Assembly (NCBI RefSeq): GCF_015163075.1
Contig: NZ_JADDXU010000004.1
Coordinates: 186,001-250,000 of the forward strand
DNA length: 64,000 nucleotides
Origin: Streptomyces justiciae
Lineage (GTDB): Bacteria; Actinomycetota; Actinomycetes; Streptomycetales; Streptomycetaceae
Direction of reading: 5' to 3'
Shown: piece by piece, positions 18,187-25,325 of the stretch
Layout: every line of letters starts with the position of its first letter
Position numbering within the stretch: position 1 is the stretch's first letter
Notes under the pieces: generated by a model
What the model saw: the letters and a program-made list of their open reading frames with translations, nothing else
What the model was told of the DNA's origin: nothing
The model's database searches: none
Translations under genes and position numbers: made by a program

Positions 18187-19431
18187 TCAGACCGTCGCCG
18201 GTACGGCGGGTCGCTGCTGCGTCGGCAGTGAGCCCGCCCGGTGCAGCCAGGCCACTCCCAGCGCCGACGCGAGCCCGAACAGGGCGCAGCACGCCCACGG
18301 CAGCCAGTCGGCGCCGCCGCGCTCCCCGGCGTCCATGGCCCAGCCGACGACGGTGTTGCCGACGGCGGCGGCGATGCCGGACACCACGTAGAAGATGCCG
18401 AAGTAGGTGCCGGTCAGCTCGCTGCGGCCGAAGCCGGGGATGAGTTCCATCACGAACGGCTGGGCGACCATCACCCCGAGGTAGAGCAGCAGCGCGCCGG
18501 CCAGGACGGGCAGGGTGCGCAGCACGGGATGGCCGGAGGAGCCCACGACCAGGGCGGGCGGCAGGAACGCCACCGCCATCAGCCCCAGCCCCGTGGCGAT
18601 CCAACGCGCCCTGGTCCCCCGCTCCTTGAGGGCCCGGGTGATGCGCAGTTGCAGCGCCAGGTTGGTGAGGGTGCCGACCAGGAAGACGAGCCCTGCGGCA
18701 CCGTCCCAGCCGGTGGCCTGCCGGGCGCCGTCGGGCAGCAGCAGGTACAGCTGGTTCTCCAGGGTGAACATGCCGACCATGGCGAGCGCGAAGGCGAGGA
18801 AGGCCCGGTTGCCGAGCACCTCGCGCCAGTCGGCGAGCACGGTGCCCTTGCTCGGCTCGACCTCCCGGGCGGGCAACACGAGGGCCTGCGCGACGGTGAG
18901 CACCGCGAAGATGCCGGCCGCGGTGAGCGCGGACGTACGGAAGTCGACGAGCAGCAGCGCGCTGCCCAGCAGCGGACCGACCAGCGCGCCGGTCGCCGCG
19001 AACACGTTGAACAGCGCGAACGCCTCCGCCTTGCGCTCCTCCGCCTCCTGCGCGATGTAGGTGCGCACGGCCGGGTTGAACAGCGCCCCGGCCAGCCCGC
19101 TCAGCACGGACGCGGCGAGCAGCACGGCCAGGTCGTCGCCGAGCGCGAACAGCGCGAACCCGACGGTCCGCAGCGCACACCCGGCGATGATGACGCCCCG
19201 CGCGCCGAGCCGGTCGGAGGCGGAGCCGCCGATGATGAACAGGCCCTGCTGGCTGAGGTTGCGCACCCCGAGGACGATCCCGACGACGGCCGCCGACATG
19301 CCCAGGTTGTCGGTGAGATGGGTGGCGAGATAGGGGATGAGCAGGTAGAAGCCGGTGTTGACACCGAGCTGGTTGACCAGCAGCAGCTGGACGGCGAGCG
19401 GAAAGCCGCGCATCTCACGCCACGTCTTCAT
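18187..19431 (-). CDS. MFS transporter, putative metallophore exporter
   Basis: A 414-residue major facilitator protein with 12 probable membrane helices. The loop 2-3 signature is SASDRLGARGVI and GLAGALFNPAVRTYIAQEAEER falls in helix 4 and the following loop, resembling drug/siderophore exporters. ATG 19431 lies 17 bases inside the epimerase gene, so the two are translationally coupled. Staphylopine (CntE) and other metallophore systems use an MFS efflux pump beside a family 5 importer, the arrangement seen here. Export of the operon's product is inferred from context. Confidence 0.88.
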   Translation of the reverse strand: MKTWREMRGFPLAVQLLLVNQLGVNTGFYLLIPYLATHLTDNLGMSAAVVGIVLGVRNLSQQGLFIIGGSASDRLGARGVIIAGCALRTVGFALFALGDDLAVLLAASVLSGLAGALFNPAVRTYIAQEAEERKAEAFALFNVFAATGALVGPLLGSALLLVDFRTSALTAAGIFAVLTVAQALVLPAREVEPSKGTVLADWREVLGNRAFLAFALAMVGMFTLENQLYLLLPDGARQATGWDGAAGLVFLVGTLTNLALQLRITRALKERGTRARWIATGLGLMAVAFLPPALVVGSSGHPVLRTLPVLAGALLLYLGVMVAQPFVMELIPGFGRSELTGTYFGIFYVVSGIAAAVGNTVVGWAMDAGERGGADWLPWACCALFGLASALGVAWLHRAGSLPTQQRPAVPATV

Positions 19432-20464
19432 ACGCCCCCACCTCCACAACTCCGAGACCGGGACGGCCATTTGCGCGTACGACGCCGTCCTCGCCGCCGA
19501 TGCCGGCCCACGGGTCGTGAGCGAGCAGCAGATGACCGTCGAGGTCGGTCCAGCGGGCCCGGTCGGCCAGGTGCACGGCGGGCGCGAGACCGAGGGTGCT
19601 GGCGGTGAGACAGCCGAGCATGAGGTCGGTGCCGCTGCCGTCGATCGCCGAGGCGATCCGCAGGGCGGCGCGCACCCCGCCGCACTTGGCGAGCTTGACG
19701 TTGACGCCCTGGACGCGTCCGGCCAGTCGGCGTACGTCCGCCAGGTCCACGGCGTCCTCGTCGGCGATGACCGGCAGCGGTGAGCGCTCGGCCAGCGCGC
19801 CCAGCGCCTCCGGGGTGCCGGGCGGGATCGGCTGCTCGACGGCCTCGACACCGATCTCGGCGAACCGGGGGAGCAGCGCCTCGGCCTGCGTCGGCGTCCA
19901 GGCGCCGTTGGGGTCGAGGAGCAGCCGGGCCCGGGGAGCGGCGTCGCGGATGACGCGGACCCGCTCCACGTCGTCCTCCGGGTCGGCGGTGCCCGCCTTG
20001 ACCTTGATGACCTCGAAGCCGCTCGCCGCGAGCCGGCGGGCCTGCGCGGCCGCGTCGGCCGACGCGGTGATCCCGATGGTGCGGGCGGTGGCGGCGACCG
20101 GGGGCACGTTGGTGCCGAGGAGCCGGTGGACAGGGTGGCCGGCCCGCTTGCCGACGAGGTCGAACAAGGCCGACTCAACGGCGGCGGTGACGGCCGGGGG
20201 AAGGTCTGAGCGCGTCAACTCGCTTTCGTACAGGGCGCTTTCAGGGTCCGGGAAGCGGGTCAGGGCCGTCCCGGCCGCAGTGAGGAGTCGTTTCAGTGTG
20301 TCGGTATCGAGTCCGTAATAGACGCTGGTGACGGCCTCGCCGTGACCGGTGACGCCGTCGTGTTCGACGGTGAGCCACACGGCGTCGCGGGCGGACATGG
20401 TGGAGCGGGAGATGCGCAGCGGCTCGGCGAGTGCGAGGTGTACGGTGCGCAGGCTGGCCTTCAC
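19415..20464 (-). CDS. Dipeptide-epimerase-like enzyme of the enolase superfamily
   Basis: A 349-residue mandelate-racemase/muconate-lactonizing subgroup enzyme. The catalytic KxK is K154-V-K156 in IKVKAG. Metal ligands are the Asp in LLLDPNG, the Glu in AVEQP and the Asp in IADED; the opposite-face base is K257 in NVKLAKCGG. This two-lysine arrangement is that of L-Ala-D/L-Glu-type dipeptide epimerases, which invert the second residue of a dipeptide. The final substrate loop has LGCLTASTLG. GTG 20464 overlaps the PLP-enzyme stop. In context it could epimerise a dipeptide made by the ATP-grasp ligase. Confidence 0.85.
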   Translation of the reverse strand: MKASLRTVHLALAEPLRISRSTMSARDAVWLTVEHDGVTGHGEAVTSVYYGLDTDTLKRLLTAAGTALTRFPDPESALYESELTRSDLPPAVTAAVESALFDLVGKRAGHPVHRLLGTNVPPVAATARTIGITASADAAAQARRLAASGFEVIKVKAGTADPEDDVERVRVIRDAAPRARLLLDPNGAWTPTQAEALLPRFAEIGVEAVEQPIPPGTPEALGALAERSPLPVIADEDAVDLADVRRLAGRVQGVNVKLAKCGGVRAALRIASAIDGSGTDLMLGCLTASTLGLAPAVHLADRARWTDLDGHLLLAHDPWAGIGGEDGVVRANGRPGLGVVEVGAYEDVA

Positions 20465-21537
20465 GGGGTCCTTTCCAGGAGCAGGGGGTCGGCGACTCGG
20501 GTGCAGCGGACCCAGCCGGTGGCCTCCGCCGCACGGGGGTGCGGGATCTCGACGGGGCGAGTGGCGGCTGTGGTGAGGTCGAGGCCGTGGGCGGCGGCGA
20601 AGTCGTCGTCGTAGACGGTGCCGAGGTAGCGGTGCGGGCCGTCGGGGAAGACCGTGGCGACGACCGCGCCGGGGTGGACGCGGGCGGCCCAGGCGGCGAC
20701 GCGGGCGGCGGCGCCGGTGCTCCAGCCGCCGCTGACGAAACTGCCGCGGGCGAGGCGCCGACAGCTGTCGATGGCCTCGGCGGGGCCGACCCAGTGGACC
20801 TCGTCGAAGGCGTCGTAGGCCACGTTGCGCGGATGGATGCTGCTGCCCAGCCCGCGCATCAGCCGCGGCCGGGCGGGCTGGCCGAAGATGGTGGAGCCGG
20901 TGGAGTCGACGCCGATCAGCCGCAGCGCGGGCCAGCGGCGTCGCAGCGGGCCGATGATGCCGGCACTGTGGCCGCCGGTGCCGACGCTGCACACCAGGAC
21001 GTCCAGATGGTCGAGCCGGTCCACGAGTTCGGCGGCCAGCGAGGCGTAACCGGCGCTGTTGTCGGGGTTGTTGTACTGGTCCGGCCAGTACGCGCCCGGC
21101 AGAACCGCCAGCAGTTCCCGCAGCCTGGTCAGCCGTGCCGCCTGCCAGCCGCCCCGGGCTGCGGGACGGTCCACGATCTCCAGCCGGACGCCGTGGGAGC
21201 GCAGCAACTGCCGCATGGACGGCTCCAGTTCACTGTCGCCGACCAACACGACGGGGTGGCCGAGGGCCTGGCCCGCGAAGGCGAGCCCGATGCCGAGCGT
21301 TCCCGAGGTCGACTCCACCACCGGTGCCCCGGGCCGCAGTTCACCCCGCTGCCGGGCGCCCAGCAGCATCGACACGGCGGCCCGCGCCTTCATGCCGCCC
21401 GCCGCCAGCCCTTCGAGCTTGGCCCAGAAACCGGGGTGGGGGCCGGGCAGTTCGGCGGTGACGCGGACCAGGGGAGTGCGGCCGAGGAGGGTGAGCAGTT
21501 CCGGGCGGGCGACGGGGAGGACGGCCGTGGTGGTCAT
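20461..21537 (-). CDS. Cysteine-synthase-family PLP enzyme (beta-replacement)
   Basis: A 358-residue fold-type II PLP enzyme. K50 in GGMKARA is the Schiff-base lysine, STSGTLG is the substrate/asparagine-loop region and SVGTGGHSAG binds the PLP phosphate. The pocket loop differs from housekeeping CysK (TSGNTG), and the C-terminal 60 residues are longer. Relatives in metallophore pathways, such as SbnA, join O-phosphoserine or O-acetylserine with an amino nucleophile to make diaminopropionate-type precursors. I infer a similar amino acid-building role. ATG 21537 overlaps the upstream stop (ATGA). Confidence 0.85.
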   Translation of the reverse strand: MTTTAVLPVARPELLTLLGRTPLVRVTAELPGPHPGFWAKLEGLAAGGMKARAAVSMLLGARQRGELRPGAPVVESTSGTLGIGLAFAGQALGHPVVLVGDSELEPSMRQLLRSHGVRLEIVDRPAARGGWQAARLTRLRELLAVLPGAYWPDQYNNPDNSAGYASLAAELVDRLDHLDVLVCSVGTGGHSAGIIGPLRRRWPALRLIGVDSTGSTIFGQPARPRLMRGLGSSIHPRNVAYDAFDEVHWVGPAEAIDSCRRLARGSFVSGGWSTGAAARVAAWAARVHPGAVVATVFPDGPHRYLGTVYDDDFAAAHGLDLTTAATRPVEIPHPRAAEATGWVRCTRVADPLLLERTP

Positions 21538-22367
21538 CGCCCGCCCTCCGGGCCGCCTGTGTAGCGATGGACGACACCGGCACCGCCGTCGAGCCAGAAG
21601 AACGGGTAGGGCTCGGCACACACCGCGCTCACCCCGTGACCGAGGAGGCGCGGCAGTACGGCACTGCCGGTCTGCGCGAACGCGACCAGCTGCTTGCCGT
21701 GCGTCCGCGCGTGCTCCCGCAGCGGATCGAAGGTGCCGTTGCCGAGCGTCATCCCCGACACCAGCAGCGCGTCGCAGCGGCCGACCTCGGCGAGCGCGTC
21801 CGTGGCGACGGCCTCGCCCCACTCGGTCAGCCCGCCCTTGAGGTCGCACGGCACATAGCGCAGCCCGCGTGAACGCAGCGCCTCCAGCAGGGAGTTGACG
21901 ACGCCGACCACCAGCACGCTCGCGCCCGCGGGCAGGTCCAGCAGGCCGATCACGGCCTGCGCCCGCGCGCGGGACTTCTCCAACGACGTCCCGGCGGGTA
22001 GTGCGGTGGTCGTGGCCCCGTGTTCCGGGGTGTGCGGGGTGACGTGCATCAGATAGGCGTCCAGCGCAGCCACCCGCACCGGCAGCAGCGGATGATCGAG
22101 CAGTGTGGCCACGTCGGCGCCCACACACTCCTCCACCGCCCCGTCCGGCAGGGCGCCGGGCTCGACCGCGCAGGAGCCGACGGCCGCGCCCAGCCGCAGA
22201 CTGAGCACCTCGTTGCGATAGCCGGTGCCACGGCCCTCGTGCCGTACCGCCTGCCGCGTGGTGAAGGCCACGGCGATGCGCTGTCCCGCCGGGTCGGGGC
22301 CCAGCTCACCGGCGCGGGCGCGCGCGAGGAGGCCGTCGAAAGTCAGGGTGTCGGCGGCGGTGGTCAT
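21534..22367 (-). CDS. DUF4213/DUF364-type protein (putative heavy-metal chelation family)
   Basis: A 277-residue protein. The N-terminal half (IAVAFTTRQAVRHEG, YRNEVLSLRLG) looks like DUF4213, and the C-terminal half is a Rossmann-like DUF364 domain (VLVVGVVNSLLEALR, LVSGMTLGNGTFDPL). Pfam describes DUF364 as a putative heavy-metal chelation domain; the reaction is unknown. Placement between the ATP-grasp ligase and PLP enzyme, with overlaps on both sides, implies a stoichiometric role in the same pathway, either as an enzyme or as an intracellular metal or intermediate handler. Confidence 0.8.
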   Translation of the reverse strand: MTTAADTLTFDGLLARARAGELGPDPAGQRIAVAFTTRQAVRHEGRGTGYRNEVLSLRLGAAVGSCAVEPGALPDGAVEECVGADVATLLDHPLLPVRVAALDAYLMHVTPHTPEHGATTTALPAGTSLEKSRARAQAVIGLLDLPAGASVLVVGVVNSLLEALRSRGLRYVPCDLKGGLTEWGEAVATDALAEVGRCDALLVSGMTLGNGTFDPLREHARTHGKQLVAFAQTGSAVLPRLLGHGVSAVCAEPYPFFWLDGGAGVVHRYTGGPEGGR

Positions 22368-23620
22368 CGGATCACCAGCCCGGAGCGCAGCTCGCCGAGC
22401 AGGGCCTCGACCCGGTCGCGGGCGCCGAGGCCCGTGGCATCGGCCGCCATGACGTGTCCCAGGTACTCGTTGTTGCTGCCCGCCGCCTTCACCTGCCGGC
22501 CGGGCTCGGCGAGCTGGAGCTCCAACACCCCGGGCGCGTCCCGGAGTTCGGCGCCGTCCAGTGCTTCGAGGGTGCCCGAGGTCTCCGGCACCAGGAAGCC
22601 GATGGCCGCGCTGCGCAGCCCGGTGGCGCCGCCGCGCAGATCGGGTTCGTGACCGAGGGAGACGTCCACGAAGGCGGCGGCCAGGTCGATGCCGGTCACA
22701 TGACGGACCAGCTCGGTGATGCGGTTCCCGGCGGGCCGCGGATTGACCTCGACGACGCGGGGACCGGCGGAGGTCAGCTTGATCTCGGTGTGCGCCACGA
22801 CCCCGTCGGTGAGACCGAGGGCCTTGAGCGCGGCGAGCGCGGTGTGTTCGGCGGCCTCGGTGTCGGCGGCGGACAGGGCGGCCGGGAACATGTGCCCGGT
22901 CTCGATGAACGCCGGCGCCCCGCCGATGCTCTTGTCGGTCACGCCCACCACGTGCACCGTCCCGGCGTACGACACGGTCTCGACGCTCACCTCGGGGCCG
23001 TCCAGCAACTCCTCCAGCTGCACCGCCGGATCGCGCCGCTGGCCGCGGGCGTTGACCGGGAACTCCGCCAACGCACGTACGGCGTCCGCCAGTTGCTCCT
23101 CGTCGTCCACGCGCCGCACATACATGCCCGCGCACAGGTCGACGGGCTTGACCACCAGCGGATAGCCGATCTCCCGCGCCGCCCGCGCGAGATCGGCCCA
23201 CTCCTCGTGCACGGCGTACCGCGGTCCGGGCACGCCCGCCTCGGCGAGGACCCGACGGGTGGCGTCCTTGCGGCAGGCGTTCTCGACCGCCTCAGGGCCT
23301 GGGCCGGGCAGGCCCAGTCGCCCGGCGATCCGTGCCACCGCTGGCAGGTAGTAGTCGCAGGAGGTGAGGACACCGTCGAAGCGCAGCACCGTGTGCAGCC
23401 GCTCGATCTCGGGCAGCAGGGCGTCGGTGTCGTTGGTGTCGGTGGTGATGACGTTGCGCGCGCCGAGCAGCGGGTGGGCGGCGCCTTCGGGCGCCGAGCG
23501 GAGGTAGTGGTGCAGATCGCGGGTGAGGAACGTGAACTCGTGCCCGCCCTCCCGGACGGCCCTCGGCAGCAGTCTGCTCATCGACCCGACCCAGCTCTCG
23601 ACCATCAGCAGATGAGCCAC
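22364..23620 (-). CDS. ATP-grasp ligase, probable amino acid/dipeptide ligase
   Basis: A 418-residue ATP-grasp protein. Visible are an N-terminal Rossmann-like preATP domain (HLLMVESWVGS), the ATP-binding Lys in PLVVKPVDLCAG, the substrate loop GPEVSVETVSYAG and the metal-binding acid/amide pair in VVEVNPRPAGN. These enzymes form amide bonds through acyl phosphates, commonly joining two amino acids. GTG 23620 follows AAGGGGAG. It is the first gene of the operon, about 90 bases downstream of the Zur-like box, and its stop overlaps the DUF364 start. I propose it makes the peptide backbone of a metallophore. Confidence 0.88.
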   Translation of the reverse strand: MAHLLMVESWVGSMSRLLPRAVREGGHEFTFLTRDLHHYLRSAPEGAAHPLLGARNVITTDTNDTDALLPEIERLHTVLRFDGVLTSCDYYLPAVARIAGRLGLPGPGPEAVENACRKDATRRVLAEAGVPGPRYAVHEEWADLARAAREIGYPLVVKPVDLCAGMYVRRVDDEEQLADAVRALAEFPVNARGQRRDPAVQLEELLDGPEVSVETVSYAGTVHVVGVTDKSIGGAPAFIETGHMFPAALSAADTEAAEHTALAALKALGLTDGVVAHTEIKLTSAGPRVVEVNPRPAGNRITELVRHVTGIDLAAAFVDVSLGHEPDLRGGATGLRSAAIGFLVPETSGTLEALDGAELRDAPGVLELQLAEPGRQVKAAGSNNEYLGHVMAADATGLGARDRVEALLGELRSGLVIR

Positions 23621-23713
23621 AACTCCCCTTTTCGTGCAGTGAGTTCAGGATTCAGGGCAGCCCGGAGAAGCCCTCGGGAGGGAGGGGCCGGGCATTGCGC
23701 TCAGACAAGCTAT

Positions 23714-23728
23714 CGATAATCATTTTCA
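23714..23728. promoter_or_regulatory. Zur (FurB)-like operator in a divergent promoter region
   Basis: The 15-mer CGATAATCATTTTCA matches 13 of 15 positions of the actinobacterial Zur palindrome TGAAAATCATTTTCA; the right half is perfect. On the minus strand a TAGCTT (23704-23709) just beyond the box could be the -10 of the metallophore operon. On the plus strand GATAAT (23715-23720) inside the box could be the -10 of the aminopeptidase gene. A zinc-loaded repressor here would shut both genes. It does not resemble the DmdR iron box. The site is read directly; regulation is inferred. Confidence 0.65.
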
Positions 23729-23755
23729 TTTACCAGTCCCTTACCGGACCGATCC

Positions 23756-25279
23756 ATGACCCATGGCCCTGCCGACCCCTGCCCGGAGAACTCCTTGTCC
23801 CGTCGCACCACCCTGCTGGTCACGCTCACGGCCGCAGCCGCTCTGCTGCCCGCGGCCCCCGCCCAGTCCGCACCCCCGCCCCTGAAGCCCCTCCACTTCG
23901 GCGCCTGCCCGGACTCCGTCCCGCAGCCCACGGCCCCCGACCGCGTCGAGTGCGCCCGTCTCAGCGTCCCGCTGGACTGGGCGCACCCCGACGGCCGACG
24001 CATCGAGGTGGCCGTCTCCCGCGTCCCCGCCTCCGGCACTCCGGCCGAGCGCCGCGGCGTCCTGCTGGTCAACCCCGGCGGCCCGGGCGGCTCCGGCCTG
24101 CCCTACGCGGTCACCAAGCGCGCCAAACTCCCCGAGAGCGTGCGGCGTTCGTACGACGTCATCGGCTTCGACCCACGCGGCACCGGCCGGAGCGCACCCG
24201 CCGACTGCGGCCCCATGGGCGGCCTCTTCGACAGCCCGGGCGCCGACCCCGTCCCCGTCGGACCGACAGCGGAACGGGCCTACCTCACCGCCCTGCGCGA
24301 CATGGCCGACGACTGCGCGGCGAGCGAACGCGACGTGCTGCCGTACTTCTCGACGGAACAGATCGCCCAGGACATGGACGCGATACGCGCCGCGCTCGGC
24401 GAACCGGCGACGAACTTCCTCGGCGTCTCCTACGGCAGCTACCTCGGCGCCGCCTACACCGCCCGCTTCCCGCAGCGCACCGGCCGCATGGTCCTCGACA
24501 GCGTCGTCGGCCCCTGGGACTGGTACGACTTCGACGTCATTCAGAGCCGGGCGCTGCTGCGCCAGCGCGACACGTTCTTCGCCTGGGCCGCCGCCCACCC
24601 GCACCGCTTCGCCCTCGGCGACGACGCGGCGGCCGTCCGCCGGGCCTACCTGCGCGTCCGTGCCGGGCTCACCGCCCACCCGGTCGCCGGCTTCGGCCCG
24701 GCGGAGTTCGACCGTGCCGTGTACCGGGCCCTCGGCCGCACGGAACGCTGGACGGGCCTGGCCGACGGCCTGCGCGCCTACCTGCGGGACGGCACCGTCG
24801 ACGCCCTCCGCCCCACGACCGCCTTCGAGAGCCCCGACTCACGCACCTACGAGGCCGCCAATCGCATCACCAAGTGCGCGGACGGCCCCGGACCCGCCCC
24901 GCGGCGCATCCTGGCCGACATCCGCGACACCCGGCGTCTCGACCCCCAGCCCGTCCTGACCGGCATGGAGGCGTCCGCCTGCGCCTACTGGCACCACCGC
25001 CCCACCCAGCGCACCCCGCTCGGCAGCCCCGACGCCCCGCCCCTCCTCCTGGTGGCCTCCGCCCACGACCCCGTCACTCCCATCGAGGGAGCGCACCAAC
25101 TGCGCCGCCTCCTGCCCGGCTCCCGTCTGATCACCCTCTACGACGACTACTCGCACGGCGTCTTCGCCAGCCGTGGCAACACCTGCGTGGACCAGACGGC
25201 GGGCGCCTACCTGGTCGACGGGACGGTGCCGGCGACGGACGTCCGCTGCACGGGCCCCGGGCTGCCGGGAGTGTCATGA
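23756..25279 (+). CDS. Secreted alpha/beta-hydrolase, tripeptidyl-aminopeptidase type (S33)
   Basis: A precursor of up to 507 residues. Catalytic residues are the Ser in GVSYGSY, the Asp in AHDPVTP and the His in YSHGVF; the oxyanion-hole segment is NPGGPGGSG. This is the Streptomyces Tap/SlpD/SlpE exopeptidase pattern with its C-terminal TAP-like domain. A signal peptide runs from SRRTTLLVTL to AQSA. TTG 23795, with GGAG six bases upstream, gives a more standard signal peptide than ATG 23756. It shares the Zur-like box with the metallophore operon, so zinc-responsive expression is plausible. Confidence 0.88.
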   Translation: MTHGPADPCPENSLSRRTTLLVTLTAAAALLPAAPAQSAPPPLKPLHFGACPDSVPQPTAPDRVECARLSVPLDWAHPDGRRIEVAVSRVPASGTPAERRGVLLVNPGGPGGSGLPYAVTKRAKLPESVRRSYDVIGFDPRGTGRSAPADCGPMGGLFDSPGADPVPVGPTAERAYLTALRDMADDCAASERDVLPYFSTEQIAQDMDAIRAALGEPATNFLGVSYGSYLGAAYTARFPQRTGRMVLDSVVGPWDWYDFDVIQSRALLRQRDTFFAWAAAHPHRFALGDDAAAVRRAYLRVRAGLTAHPVAGFGPAEFDRAVYRALGRTERWTGLADGLRAYLRDGTVDALRPTTAFESPDSRTYEAANRITKCADGPGPAPRRILADIRDTRRLDPQPVLTGMEASACAYWHHRPTQRTPLGSPDAPPLLLVASAHDPVTPIEGAHQLRRLLPGSRLITLYDDYSHGVFASRGNTCVDQTAGAYLVDGTVPATDVRCTGPGLPGVS

Positions 25280-25283
25280 CGGC

Positions 25284-25310
25284 GAGGCGGCGGCCCTGGG
25301 CCGCCGCCTC
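25284..25310. terminator. Convergent hairpin terminator
   Basis: A perfect 12-bp stem (25284-25295 with 25299-25310) with a three-base loop lies between the convergent ends of the aminopeptidase gene (25279) and the GH39-like gene (25326). It probably acts in both directions. Confidence 0.8.
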
Positions 25311-25325
25311 ATTCCGAACCTCCGG

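Noticed and set aside
23714..23728. Reading the divergent palindrome as an iron (DmdR/IdeR) box
   Set aside because: It lacks the TTAGG..CCTAA core of DmdR/IdeR boxes and fits the AT-rich Zur palindrome far better.
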